Assembly (NCBI GenBank): GCA_963971305.1
Contig: OZ020305.1
Coordinates: 12,309,001 to 12,373,000, forward strand
DNA from: Arcuatula senhousia
Lineage: Eukaryota > Mollusca > Bivalvia > Mytilida > Mytilidae
Direction: 5' to 3'
DNA length: 64,000 bases
Part shown: positions 34,751 through 47,814 of the stretch, piece after piece
How positions within the stretch are numbered: the stretch's first letter is position 1
Layout of the letters: every line of letters begins with the position of its first letter
The notes under the pieces: model-generated
The model's database searches: none
The model's input: the letters and a program-made list of their open reading frames with translations, nothing else
Told to the model about the DNA's origin: nothing
Program-made: the position numbers and the translations under genes

Positions 34751-36255
34751 TAATTTATAATTCTATGTATATTTTCGTTCAAATAGTTCGCTTTATTTCC
34801 ATACTGATATCCGAGCAATAAGCTTAAAATGCAATAACGTTAAAGTGATAATTATCATGATTAAAAAGAAGCAAAATTTATTGTCTGAAATTTTTTTCAT
34901 CTTATTTTTTTTTTTAATTATAAAGGTTTTTTTTTTTAATCTAATGCGAAGCTCGAAAAGGGTAAATATTCCCTACAGTTTAAACTAAATGACGTTATGA
35001 ATTAACGTGTGTACGATTTGAAAGCATCTAGAACAATAGACATTCACCACAACAGAAAAAGGTATCCCCCAAAACGTTAAAAATCGAAAAGATTTTATTA
35101 AAATCTTAACCGTTAACAATACAAATTATACATATTAAATCATTACATGCCAACAATTTTGATAAATAATGTTAATATTGTTAATGATAACTTACCGAAT
35201 GAGGAGATTAATTGCAAAAATAACTTAACACGTTTAACACAAGGATGCCTATTCAGGGTAATAAATAAATCATATTGGTGGAACTAATTTCCAGGTAAAC
35301 GAGTACAATCACCCTTACGCAAAGCAAATACAGTTAAATCGCGAACAATGTCAAGATGTTTGCTTTTGTAAAATCAAGTGTAATAGTGCTTTTGACCGTA
35401 TACATGTACTGAATATCTAATTTAAATTTATGAGGATTCGATTAAATAGTCCAAAAATCTCTACAATATTAAAAAATTTTAGTTTATCGTAAAATCTTTT
35501 AAATATTGTATTCAGTTAAAAATACATCAGGTCATATTTGTTTTTAAATTATTCTTTTAAATTGAATGAAAAAAAGGAACAAGAGATTAGAAAACGGCAT
35601 TAAATTCTTGTATCAATTAAAAGATTTATGAGAATACTGGTATAACTGGACTCCCATTTAATTTCAAAGGACTTCAAAAATCAAACACTGTCTAATACTT
35701 CTTTCAATTATTGACTACTACTATGAAGAATAATTGTAAAGCGAATCCTCTTAACTTTAAATTATGTTGTCATTTCTAATCTACTCTAACTTGCAGATCT
35801 GTTTTTCTTTAACTATTTGATAATTTTTTTAAAATGTTTCTGGAAACAGAATATTTAAGGGCGAGTACCCATAACAATCCGATGATTTGAGTGTTTAAGT
35901 CAATCACAAGTTTTCAACAGAAATGATAAAATTAGAAATGTTGAAACGCCTTCATATTCAATTATTTTTATTTCTGGGTAACCTGTGGTTTTATTCTCTT
36001 TAAATTATGTAATATATGATCATAAACATATCAAAGTACACATTTTAACAAGATATGAAGGTATTAAAAGACATTAAGTCGAGTCTTCGGAACCCCATTA
36101 AAAGATCTCGTTTCAACGAGGGTTTTTGTTTTTTCTATTTGGTAAAATATATGTTGAAAGAAGAAGTCTATTTGTTTATATGTAGATCTATCTCTGAGAT
36201 TTTGTTCCCATAATTTATTCAATTGATGTTTGCAAGAATGGACAATACATCCCTT
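34751..36255. other. No recognisable feature
   Basis: AT-rich DNA. I see no gene, RNA or repeat that I can support. Confidence 0.45.
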
Positions 36256-36260
36256 TTATG

Positions 36261-36466
36261 AGGGGGGTAGGACCTTTTTCGGGACACCGGGATTGGCCAT
36301 TTTTAAGCTCGGGATTCCGGGATTTGGACAATTTAAGTTCGGGATTCCGGGGTAAAATTATATCAACTTTACCGGGCTTCGGGATTTTCTCATTTTTAAT
36401 TCGGGATGACGGGATTTTGTAAAAATTAGTTCGGGATTCCGGGATCAGACCCCCTCCTACCCCCCT
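36261..36466. mobile_element. Short GC-rich MITE with GGGATTCCGGGA motifs
   Basis: Ends AGGGGGGTAGGA and, in reverse, AGGGGGGTAGGAGG. Inside, TTCGGGATTCCGGGA or close variants recur about five times between AT-rich spacers. Its GC content stands out against the surroundings. Confidence 0.65.
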
Positions 36467-36674
36467 CTTTTATATCACTGCTAACTAGAAGAGATGAAGA
36501 TTGGCTCGAAGAGAAGTAATTTTATCATGTGAACTTTTTGAACAAGGGAACCTCTTTCTTAGTCATTGTCCATTTTAGAATATTAATATTGCTTCAAATA
36601 TTACTTTTATATCTAAATAAAATAACTTTTTCATGTAAAGATACTATGTTTCATTCCCTAAATCTTACATTTTT

Positions 36675-36780
36675 TTAATGAAGCAAAGAGGTACTATTCG
36701 GACATTCGAATGTCAAAAGTCCGAAAGGGACTGAAAAGACAAAACAAGTAAAAACGAAACGAAAGCACACAGAAATAATT
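36675..36780 (+). repeat. Dispersed repeat family X, copy 7 (partial)
   Basis: GAAGCAAAGAGGTACTATTC, TCGAATGTCAAAAGTCCGAA, then GGGACTGAAAAGACAAAACA; only the 5' end of the family is present. Confidence 0.6.
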
Positions 36781-37011
36781 ATCTTGCACTTAATCCAATT
36801 TTTATGTTTAAATATAATCAGTAATGTCAAGACTTTTAAAAACTCTACCAGTCCTGTTTCATTTGGGGCATATGAAACATTTTTGCAAAGGCGAAAAAGA
36901 AGAATAGTTTGTGGCGCAATTGAAATATTCGTTTGGAACAAACAAATTATGATTGAGCACAAGAGCAATGCAGAGGTCGTGAATTTTCCATTACATCAAA
37001 TGAAAGTTTGA

Positions 37012-38490
37012 AAAGGCTGATTAAAAATCATACAAAAAAAAGAAAATCCGTATTTTTTTTCTTAGATTCATTAACCTAAAACCTAAAATTAATTGATAAA
37101 GTCGAAATGCATAGCACATAAACACTTACCCCAAATTGCATGAATAGTAAAAATGGCAAAAATAACTGAACACGTTAACACTGTAATACTAAATTGGGAT
37201 TATGGTGGATCAAATGTCCATGTAAACGTGTACAAAGTAAATAAGTTAAATAGCAAACAGTGTCAATATGTTTGCTTTAGAATAAACTAGTGTGACAATG
37301 TGAATTACCTTATAATTTAAATTTTATAAGTAAGGGTATTAGGTTTTGAGTATGCAATTTCTGACGGTGCTGGAAATTTAAAGTTTTTCCATAAATTCTT
37401 TGAAAAACGTTAGCTCAAATTAAAAGTGACATGCAATAATTACTTTTGGTGGACTGACAAAATATATCTAAATGATCGGAAATACGATAAATATCGTATT
37501 TAAAATATCAAATATTTTAAAATACGAATATTAATTTCTTGAATCCTTGAATCGTTTTTATTTTGGAAACGGGAGGAATAAAGACCCATGTTCTAATTAT
37601 TGATGAAAAAGTATACCCCAAGAGGTAATTTCAAATTTTTTTTAAATAAGTGAAATGTATTTGCATATCTTTCAAATTTGCCAACACTTCTAATCTTTAA
37701 CGGTTAATATTATTCACATTTTAGTAATAAATTGATTGTACTGAATTTTTTTACATTATTCGAAAAATACAGTGGAAAAATACTACTATTATATGTCCGA
37801 GGCAATAGGGGATATAATGCACCATAAGATAAGATATTTGTTCTTTTGCCATTTGTCTGTATTCCGAAAATGGATCTGACTTGAGAAATAACACATAGAT
37901 CTTTTTCAATTTTATAGTTTATTTGATTAAACAATTAAACACACGTCTTTATGTTCATCAAAGAAATTTTAAATAGTTCCCGCAGGTATAAGGTTTAACC
38001 TTGTTTCTGCATCAGAACCTTCAAATATATTGCCATATGTAGGCATAAAAATCCCTTGCAGTCCATTTTCTGTTACACTTTCTAAAACATCCCTTGTCGT
38101 GGGTATATTGGTATCGTTGTTAAAAACAATATCAACAAAAGGAATGAGTATATGCCATAGGTGTCTGAGGTTGCATTACTAATCTTAAGACAGTATGATA
38201 ATGACATGGATTATAGTAAGCAAGTAAGGTAGTAAGTAAGTTGACACTTAAATTTAAGAGGGTAGCTCAGTTAGTTAAAATAAAATCTAATATTCCTTGA
38301 GACCCTCGTAATGTAACGTATGTACAATAAAATATGTTATAATAATAAAAAAATAAAGTATAATAATAAAAACATACAAACAAAAATTTCTTCATGAAGT
38401 GATCAATTTGGTCTAGAAACCAAAAAAATGCGAGACTCAGCTTATCTTAATAAATAAGAGGAGATGTCTAATGATATAGGTGTGTGTGTG
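37012..38490. other. No recognisable feature
   Basis: AT-rich sequence with no supported exon. A short TG run lies near 38480. Confidence 0.45.
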
Positions 38491-38496
38491 TGTCTG

Positions 38497-38728
38497 TGGG
38501 CCATGAATGGCGGTCAGTTTTAATGGTGGAGGAAACCGGAGTACCTGGTGGAAACCACCGACCTTGGGCAGGTAACTGACAAACCTTAATATAAACAGTT
38601 AGGGAAGTCCCTTTTTTGTTAAATACAAACGGGACTCGAACACCAGCTGAGAGGTGACCAGCTAGTGATCATTAGTGTGGTATTTTAACCAGCGCCTTAG
38701 ACCATTCGGCCACCCAGGCCCCTCTAAT
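38497..38728 (-). mobile_element. tRNA-derived SINE, minus strand
   Basis: Read on the minus strand, the head has an A box (TGGCCGAATGGTCTAAGGCG) and a B box (TGTTCGAGTCCCG) of tRNA-Leu/Ser type. It is followed by the GGAGGAAACCGGAGTACC body block shared with 33905-34035. Class: SINE with a conserved central domain, as known from bivalves. Confidence 0.8.
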
Positions 38729-40489
38729 GAGATAGGAGCACATCCTCTAATACATTGGAACATCATTACACCTTTGTGATATGCGGCCGAACATATAGTA
38801 AATCCCACATCAATTCTATACACCTTATGCCAATACAAAAAACATACCAAGTTTCAATTTGACATATGGTGTCAGAGGAGTTAACGTTTTCAATAAGAAA
38901 ATCCAGTAAAAATGGTCAATTTTGACGTTCTAAGGGGAATAACTCCTAAAAAACTCCTAAAAAGAAAGGATCTACATCGTTGACCCTATTGCATATTTTG
39001 TAGATCTTAACAAAATGAAAAATTAATTTTGTTGAATCAGTAATTCTATTTATAAACCAAAAAACCCTGTCTTTTAAATTTAAATATTTTCTAAAAACAA
39101 ATTTGTTTTAAATATTACCCCACATGTGAGGACAACACAAAGACATTTTGTTGAAATTAAAGTTAAAACTTATACCTAAAAGTATTACAAAATAAATTAC
39201 AGTGTATCATCTGTTCAAAGAAATTAAGGGATTACAAAAATTATAATTGAAAATCTAACATCGGTTTTGAGGAAACAGAGCTCACCGAAAGCTTACTCTG
39301 ATCTTAATATCATAAAATATCTGTCTAATACATATTTAGTGTTTTATGTGTGATTTTGTTCGACCTAATATTGGAGTCTCGGAATGATACGAGACCTGAT
39401 ATGAAAAACCCTGTGTTATAATCTTATTGTTTTAATTACATATTGTATATATGTTTCGTGTGAATGTCTGTTTATAATGTTTTATGCTTTCACACTATTG
39501 TGTTAAATTTGCCTTAATAAGGTTAATATTCATTATGAGGGGCATTTTCCTTTCAAACACCGCAGTTCTGTAACCACATCCTGCATTTTCTAGTGCTCCG
39601 TTATGTCCAGTTTACTAGATCTTGATATATAATATTAAAAAAAAACTTTATTGCATAATACAATGCATGACCATACAAAAAGTGGGGATTCTCAATATTA
39701 ATAACACAACGCTGGTAATGGTTTGAAGCTTTCAACTGCTGATACATAGACTACACTTTTTGGTAACTTGTTCCAGTCAGAAGCTGTGCGGACGAAAAAA
39801 GGTACTGTTGTGCCTTGCGTATATATATTCACTATAAGAAGCAAAGAGGCGCCAATAGGGCACTCGAGTCAGAAAGGTCAACGCCAAAACAGGTAAACAC
39901 AAACAAGAACAACACGAAGAGACACACAAGTCAAAACTTTAGATGATGTCGTTAAATTAAAATAAACAGTTTTACTATTATACATGCTATATATTGTCTT
40001 GGACTTAATGAAAATGCAAAAGGTGAATTGATTGATTAAATTAGTGTTAAGACCAAATTAAAACAATTTATGTTTCAATTTCGTTCGTCCTCCAGAACCT
40101 TAAAATATGAAAAATTTTAAATACTAAGTTTTATTGCAAAATTACACCCATTACCCTAGGGTATAGTTATACAAAAAACATTTAGATGAAAAAATAAGTA
40201 CAGTTGTATCGGTTTTTACTTTATGTTACATGGTGGATTTAAACTTGCATCATCATTGTGGTCTAAAAAGAACAAAAGACATTGTGTCATGTCAGATTTT
40301 CCTATTTTGTATGTAGCCATTCTTCTAATTCAGTTTCTACCGAATGGATGCAAAATATGTTAAATTAGGTATATTAATAAACCTGAAAAAACCTTTAAAG
40401 TTAAAATATTTTCTAAAAACAAATTGACTTTCAATTTTACCCCAATTTTATAATCTATGAGACATATAATATAAGACATTTTGTTGAAA

Positions 40490-43390
40490 ATACAAATGAC
40501 AACAAAGTTCCAGACAATAAATTTTGCTACGCCTGACGCGCGTTTCGTCTATTCAAGACTCATCAGAGGCGCTCTACCAAAATATTGAAAATGCCAAACA
40601 CTGTATGAATATGAAGAGCATAGAACAGTAAAACCAAAAATACCAAACTGGGGAACCAAATTATTACTAAGATATTCAACCTATGTCTGGGGTAGGAAGA
40701 ACCTTAGGGTTAAGACAATTTTGAAATTTAGACGGATAATTTAAAGCTTTGATGTATTCTCCAACTCAAAAGTGTTGGTGCCGGAGCGGGCTTACCTCGG
40801 GGAATTTAAACTCCACCAGCAGTGCTAACCTTCACGTGTGTTCGAAATACAAATGACAACAAAGTTCCAGACGATAAATTTTGCTACGCCTGACGCGCGT
40901 TTCGTCTATTCAAGACTCATCAGAGGCGCTCTACCAAAATATTGAAAATGCCAAACACTGTATGAATATGAAGAGCATAGAACAGTAAAACCAAAAATAC
41001 TAAACTGGGGAACCAAATTATTACTAAGATATTCAACCTATGTCTGGGGTAGGAAGAACCTTAAGGTTTAGACAATTTTGAAATTTAGACGGATAATTTA
41101 AAGCTTTGATGTATTCTCCAACTCAAAAGTGTTGGTGCCGGAGCGGGCTAACCTCGGGGAATTTAAACTCCACCAGCAGTGCTAACCTTCACGTGTGTTC
41201 GAAAAACAAATGACAACAAAGTTCAAGACAATAAATTTTGCTACGCCTGACGCGCGTTTCGTCTATTCAAGACTCATCAGAGGCGCTCTACCAAAATATT
41301 GAAAATGCCAAACACTGTATGAATATGAAGAGCATAGAACAGTAAAACCAAAAATACCAAACTGGGGGACCAAATTATTACTAAGATATTCAACCTATGT
41401 CTGGGGTAGGAAGAACCTTAGGGTTTAGACAATTTTGAAATTTAGACGGATAATTTAAAGCTTTGATGTATTCTCCAACTCAAAAGTGTTGGTGCCGGAG
41501 CGGGCTAACCTCGGGGAATTTAAACTCCACCAGCAATGCTAACCTCCACGTGTGTTCGAAATACAAATGACAACAAAGTTCCAGACAATAAATTTTGCTA
41601 CGCCTGACGCGCGTTTCGTCTATTCAAGACTCATCAGAGGCGCTCTACCAAAATATTGAAAATGCCAAACACTGTATGAATTTGAAGAGCATAGAACAGT
41701 AAAACTAAAAATACCAAACTGGGGAACCAAATTATTACTAAGATATTCAACCTATGTCTGGGATAGGAAGAACCTTAGGGTTTAGACAATTTTGAAATTT
41801 AGACGGATAATTTAAAGCTTTGATGTATTCTCCAACTCAAAAGTGTTGGTGCCGGAGCGGGCTAACCTCGGGGAATTTAAACTCCACCAGCAGTGCTAAC
41901 CTTCACGTGTGTTCGAAAAACAAATGACAACAAAGTTCAAGACAATAAATTTTGCCACGCCTGACGCGCGTTTCGTCTATTCAAGACTCATCAGAGGCGC
42001 TCTACCAAAATATTGAAAATGCCAAACACTGTATGAATTTGAAGAGCATAGAACAGTAAAACCAAAAATACCAAACTGGGGAACCAAATTATTACTAAGA
42101 TATTCAACCTATGTCTGGGATAGGAAGAACCTTAGGGTTTAGACAATTTTGAAATTTAGACGGATAATTTAAAGCTTTGATGTATTCTCCAACTCAAAAG
42201 TGTTGGTGCCGGAGCGGGCTAACCTCGGGGAATTTAAACTCCACCAGCAGTGCTAACCTTCACGTGTGTTCGAAAAACAAATGACAACAAAGTTCCAGAC
42301 AATAAATTTTGCTACGCCTGACGCGCGTTTCGTCTATTCAAGACTCATCAGAGGCGCTCTACCAAAATATTGAAAATGCCAAACACTGTATGAATTTGAA
42401 GAGCATAGAACAGTAAAACTAAAAATACCAAACTGGGGAACCAAATTATTACTAAGATATTCAACCTATGTCTGGGATAGGAAGAACCTTAGGGTTTAGA
42501 CAATTTTGAAATTTAGACGGATAATTTAAAGCTTTGATGTATTCTCCAACTCAAAAGTGTTGGTGCCGGAGCGGGCTAACCTCGGGGAATTTAAACTCCA
42601 CCAGCAGTGCTAACCTTCACGTGTGTTCGAAAAACAAATGACAACAAAGTTCAAGACAATAAATTTTGCCACGCCTGACGCGCGTTTCGTCTATTCAAGA
42701 CTCATCAGAGGCGCTCTACCAAAATATTGAAAATGCCAAACACTGTATGAATTTGAAGAGCATAGAACAGTAAAACCAAAAATACCAAACTGGGGAACCA
42801 AATTATTACTAAGATATTCAACCTATGTCTGGGATAGGAAGAACCTTAGGGTTTAGACAATTTTGAAATTTAGACGGATAATTTAAAGCTTTGATGTATT
42901 CTCCAACTCAAAAGTGTTGGTGCCGGAGCGGGCTAACCTCGGGGAATTTAAACTCCACCAGCAGTGCTAACCTTCACGTGTGTTCGAAAAACAAATGACA
43001 ACAAAGTTCCAGACAATAAATTTTGCTACGCCTGACGCGCGTTTCGTCTATTCAAGACTCATCAGAGGCGCTCTACCAAAATATTGAAAATGCCAAACAC
43101 TGTATGAATATGAAGAGCATAGAACAGTAAAACCAAAAATACCAAACTGGGGGACCAAATTATTACTAAGATATTCAACCTATGTCTGGGGTAGGAAGAA
43201 CCTTAGGGTTTAGACAATTTTGAAATTTAGACGGATAATTTAAAGCTTTGATGTATTCTCCAACTCAAAAGTGTTGGTGCCGGAGCGGGCTAACCTCGGG
43301 GAATTTAAACTCCACCAGCAGTGCTAACCTTCACATGTGTTCGAAATACAAATGACAACAAAGTTCCAGACAATAAATTTTGCTACGCCT
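40490..43390 (-). mobile_element. Hammerhead retrozyme tandem array 3, full-length 5' end
   Basis: 2901 bp, equal to eight monomers of 357 bp plus 45 nt. In the sense (minus) direction it starts at AGGCGTAGC, exactly the 5' end produced by hammerhead cleavage, and ends at TTTGTAT, 45 nt past a further cleavage site. The flanks are GTTGAAA on the left and GAAATTAAAG on the right. The neighbouring 1.33-kb repeat has the unoccupied site GTTGAAATTAAAG near 39150. GAAA on both sides is either a 4-bp duplication or microhomology with the monomer sequence TTTC. Confidence 0.93.
40529..40572 (-). ncRNA. Type I hammerhead ribozyme (array 3, one of eight)
   Basis: On the minus strand: GCGCCT, CTGATGA, GTCT-TGAAT-AGAC, GAAA, short stem III, GTC, AGGCGT. 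Others: 40886-40929, 41243-41286, 41600-41643, 41957-42000, 42314-42357, 42671-42714 and 43028-43071. All cores are intact. Copies 5 and 7 carry GGCGTGGC instead of GGCGTAGC just past stem I. Confidence 0.9.
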
Positions 43391-44701
43391 GAAATTAAAG
43401 TTAAAACTTATACCTAAAAGTATTACAAAATAAATTACAGTGTATCAGCTGTTCAAAGAAATTAAGGGATTATAAAAATTGTAATTGAAAATCTAACATC
43501 GGTTTTGAGGAAACAGAGCTCACCGAAAGCTTACTCTGATCTTAAAATTATAAAATATCTTTCTAATTCATATTTAGCGTTTTATGTGTGATTTTGTTCG
43601 ACCTAATATTGGAGTCTCGGAATGATACGAGACCTGATATGAAAAACCCTGTGTTATAATCTTATTGTTTTAATTAATTACATATTGTATATATGTTTCG
43701 TGTGAATGTCTGTTTATAATGTTTTATGCTTTCACACTATTGTGATAAATTTGCCTTAATAAGGTTAATATTCATTATAACGGGGAATTCTCCTTGCAAA
43801 CACCGCAGTTCTGTAACCACATCCTGTATTTTCTAGTGTTCCTTTATGTCCAGTTCACTAGATCTTGATATATAATATTTAAAAAAAATTTATTGCATAA
43901 TACAATGCATGACCATAAAAAAAGTGGGGATTCTCAATATTTATAACACAACGCTGGTAATGGTTTGAAGCTTTCAACTGTTGATACATAGACTACACTT
44001 TTTGGTAACTTGTTCCAGTCAGAAGCTGTGCGGACGAAAAAAGGTACTGTTGTGCCTTGCGTATATATATTCACTATAAGAAGCAAAGAGGCGCCAATAG
44101 GGCACTCTAGTCAGAAAGGTCAACGCCAAAACAGGTAAACACAAACATGAACAACACGAGGAGACACACAAGTCAAAACTTTAGATGATGTCGTTAAATT
44201 AAAATAAACAGTTTTACTATTATACATGCTATATATTGTCTTGGACTTAATGAAAATGCAAAAGGTGAATTGATTGATTAAATTAGTGTTAAGACCAAAT
44301 TTAAACAATTAATGTTTCAATTTTGTTCGTCTTTCAGAACCTTCAAATATGAAAAATGTTAAATGCTAAGTTTTATTGCAAAATTACACCCATTACCCTA
44401 GGGCACAGTAATACAATGAACATTTAGATAAAAAATAAGTACAGTTGCATCGATTTTTACTTTCTGTTACATGGTGGATTTAAACTTGCATCATCATTGT
44501 GGTAAAAAAAAAACAAACAACATTGTGTCATGTCAGATTTTCCTATTTTATATGTAGCCATTCTTCTAATTCAGTTTCTACCGAATGGATGCAAAATGTG
44601 TTAAATTAGTACGTATATTAATAAACCTGAAAAAGCCTTTTTAAGTTAAATATTTTCTAAGAACAAATTTACTTTCAATTTTACCCCCATTGTATAATCT
44701 A

Positions 44702-44924
44702 TATACTGTATAATCATTTATTTTCGTGGGGATAAAATTTCGTGGTTTAGAACTCAAAACTGATTTAGAGGGGACAAATTTTCGTGGATTTTAAATTTTG
44801 AAATACACTCATCAACTAAATATTTTAAATTCGTGGGGATTTAATTTCGTGGATTTCTCTTACCCACGAAATAAACGAAATTAAATCCCCCACGAATATT
44901 TCTGCTTCTACAGTATATCTGAAC
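44702..44924. mobile_element. TTCGTGGGG foldback MITE
   Basis: Ends TATACTGTA and TACAGTATA. Inside, inverted TTCGTGGGGAT and ATCCCCCACGAA motifs allow a hairpin. Non-coding, 223 bp; style shared with the elements at 20235-21027. Confidence 0.7.
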
Positions 44925-45620
44925 GCGTTCATAATAAAAAGGGTAATAAAAAATTAAATATCTTGAGTTCCCGAAAGTTTACCCATAATAGGAAAACAAT
45001 ACCTACTTGTTTTATTTTAAAAGAAAGCATACTATATTAAATTCACCAGGTTCTCTCTATGTTTTTATTTTTTTTGTAAAATTGTCAGCTTATCCAATAA
45101 AAGCTTCTTGTTTTTTTTTATTTGTTCATTTGTTCCATTTTTCAATTGAAATAATATCGTTCGGCAGTGTTGTTGATTCCTTTATTTCTTTCTTTCATAA
45201 TCTGCAGACGAAATACAGATATCAACGCACAATGGTCATGAGATTATCAATTTGCTTGTTTTTATATTTTGGTAAAAAATATTCATGATGTGAATTCGAT
45301 CAAAACAACATGGTGGGTTAGCTAAATACATTTGAAAAAAAGACGGATTTTATTAAAGGTTCCAAATAATCTTAACCAATGATCTTAATCAATGATCTCG
45401 CTAACTGATATCGATGCTACAGAGTTCGATAAAGAGTAACCACCTTCCATGTAGACCTTGTGTGAGTGAACATTACACAAACTGTCCGCTGAACTTTATT
45501 TTAACCATAAACAGGTGTACAATCAAACCCTTGTTCTTATTATTAGTATTACCATTGATACTTGTACCAGGCAGGACAAACAACTATCATTTTTTTAAAT
45601 GCGAATATGAAAGCCATTTT
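44925..45620. other. No recognisable feature
   Basis: AT-rich sequence. Short open frames are present, but I see no supported exon. Confidence 0.4.
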
Positions 45621-45633
45621 TCCAGAAAAACGG

Positions 45634-46121
45634 GTCCCTTGCGTGCCTGGGAGGCAAATAGGCCCCCAGCAGCGCTAAGCTTGTCGGTTGAAGTCCACTA
45701 AAGAGCGCTCAGAAACCTGACATCGGGTCATGCCGCTTAGCCCATAAAGCGACTGGGATGTGTGCCTCAGGTGGTTGAATGGGACAGCCCTTTTATAATA
45801 AATGCCGGGGTCATCAGGCTATAATGCTGAAAACCTCACCACAAACCATATTTGGCCAACGTGTGTGGGGAGAGCCACGCTTCATGCAAGACCACTTTAT
45901 GGGCCGCCAAGTAGAGCACCAAATAGGCTACATTTTCCGCCCCTACCTTCCTCTTCCCTTTTCCTGTAGCCTACAAAATTAACGGTTCCTTTGTTTTGCA
46001 TCTCACTCCCATGTTTCATTTCTCATCATCATGTCACGTTCATTTTATCATCCTTTTCATGTCCAGTGCCTTTAAATTACCCAAATAGCGTTGCAAGGGC
46101 GTAAAACACCATCTCACTCAC
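45634..46121 (+). mobile_element. 488-bp short retroelement with 13-bp target duplication
   Basis: TCCAGAAAAACGG flanks the element at 45621-45633 and 46122-46134. The interior is GC-richer than its surroundings and includes GGTTGAAGTCC (B-box-like, near 45687), GGGACAGCCCTTTT and a 3' end of GGGCGTAAAACACCATCTCA. It is probably a SINE. The A box is unconvincing, so its origin (tRNA or other) is open. Confidence 0.75.
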
Positions 46122-46325
46122 TCCAGAAAAACGGTTGAGCCTTTAAAACACATTTAGCTGTAATATGAATGAATAATTAACAAGAAAGGATAATAATATT
46201 TCAGATTTGCATCTAATTTGAAATCTTTCCTCGATGTAGAAGCCAAGAAATCTGTTACTAAAAATTGTCAATTAGTGAACAACTTATTATTAGGAAAATA
46301 ATTATATTATAATTATTAGAAAATA

Positions 46326-46725
46326 ATGAGATGTGGAATAAGTGTACGCGATTCAGTCCACAGTTAAACGGCAATTTAGAAAAACCACAATGGGCAACCG
46401 CCAGCAGCCTTCAAAAGAGGCCATTTGGCACTGCTTGCGGTTCTGCAATTGGCCCATGGTCTAAATAAAATGCATATAATTCAGATCCAGCCCTGAAATA
46501 GTCACAGATAGACCCCTTTCTTAAACAAGGAACAGAAAACACCGATAAGACAAGTACAAACGAAAGCTTTGTCAAAGATTCCTGGCTTAGGACAGGCACA
46601 TGTAATATGTGGCGGGATTAAACTAGTTTTTTAAGCCCAACCTTCCCCTATCAATATTCCTAGACAAAGCACAAAAACTAAACACACAATAAAAATCAAT
46701 TAAAAAGAAAATAAGATCAAAAAAT
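46326..46725 (-). mobile_element. 3'-end fragment of RT element, minus strand
   Basis: The reverse complement contains CTAGTTTAATCCCGCCACAT, TGCCTGTCCTAAGCCAGGAA, the GGGTCT block, GCAGTGCCAAATGGCC and CACTTATTCCACATCTCA. It matches the tails of the elements at 6555 and 15301. No RT coding is left. It abuts the end of the broken receptor tail exon. Confidence 0.8.
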
Positions 46726-47287
46726 TTAATTAACACTGGGAGGTACATCATTGGCTATAATTAAATCTGGTACTCGTTGTGCCCGAACATGTTCAGTAGT
46801 ATCACAACCATTCTCCTCTACTTTGCTTGATATATCATATACGGGATTTGGAGCATGGGAACTAGATGTGCTGAAGGATGCATGATCATATAGATTGTTT
46901 GTAGCCTTCTGTTGTGCCCGAACATGTTCAGTGGTATCATGACCATTCTCCTCTACTTTGCTTGATATATCATATACGGGATTTGGAGCATGGGAACTAG
47001 ATGTGCTGAAGGATGTATGATCATATAGATTGTTTGTAGCCTTCTGTTGTGCCCGAACATGTTCAGTGGTATCATAACCATTCTCCTCTACTTTGCTTGA
47101 TATATCATAATTGCCATCTGGAGCATGAGAACTAGATGTGCCGAAGAATGCATTATCATATAGATTGTTTGTGGCCTTTTCCAAGTTATCGTTTATTTCA
47201 AACCTTTCAATCTCTTTTATGTGATACAAACATATACAATGTGAGTATTTAATGTAATTCAAAGCGAAATTGTCCTTCTGTTATTAT

Positions 47288-47432
47288 ACAATTATAGCTT
47301 TAGTATGAGGTCGATACAAGAATATATAGACCAAACAGATCCATATTGACCGAGAACGCAGTTCGAGGTCGATATGCATTGATCTGTTGGTCGATATATT
47401 CTTGTATTAACCGAACCAAAAGCTATAATTGT
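47288..47432. mobile_element. Small foldback MITE
   Basis: ACAATTATAGCTTT at one end and AAAGCTATAATTGT at the other. The inner arms GATACAAGAATATATAGACC and GGTCGATATATTCTTGTAT also pair. About 145 bp. Confidence 0.75.
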
Positions 47433-47596
47433 TATATTATTAATCATAAATTGTTGTTAATTTAAAATTTAAAATGCTTTATGCATACCATATTACAGTT
47501 TTTTATGTTATGATTATAGATATTTCATTCACTGGATTTTTGTATGAAAAATTTCCACATAAATAAATTACTATCAAAATACAAAAAAAAAACTAA

Positions 47597-47814
47597 AGAC
47601 AGGCACATGTAATATGTGGCGGGATTAAACTAGTTTTTTGAGCCCAACCTTCCCCTATCAAATTTCCTAGACAACGCACAAAAACTAAACACACAATAAA
47701 AATCAATTAAAGAGAAAATAAGATCAAAAATTCTAATTAACACTGGGAGGTACATCATTGGCTATAATTAAATCTGGTACTCGTTGTGGCCGAACATGTT
47801 CAGTAGTATCACAA
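47597..47814 (-). repeat. 217-bp duplicate of 46588-46805
   Basis: Near-identical copy spanning the junction between the RT-element tail (GACAGGCACATGTAATATGT) and the receptor tail end (CGAACATGTTCAGTAGTATC). The original lies about 1 kb away, in the same orientation. Confidence 0.85.

Larger units (their letters stand above)
39086..44700 (+). repeat. Tandem duplication of a 1.33-kb unit, second copy holding array 3
   Basis: TATTTTCTAAAAACAAATT recurs at 39086 and 40413, and as TATTTTCTAAGAACAAATTT at 44653. Removing the 2.9-kb hammerhead array leaves two units of about 1327 and 1340 bp and the start of a third. Each unit contains AAATTAAAGTTAAAACTTAT, CCTAATATTGGAGTCTCGGA, a family X fragment (39836 and 44080) and TTTTACTTTMTGTTACATGG-like sequence. 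The units differ by a few percent. No gene seen. Confidence 0.85.

Noticed and set aside
40490..43390. Centromeric-type satellite
   Set aside because: Only eight units, with a defined retroposition-type end, a known empty site and ribozyme cores; a dispersed retroelement array explains it better.
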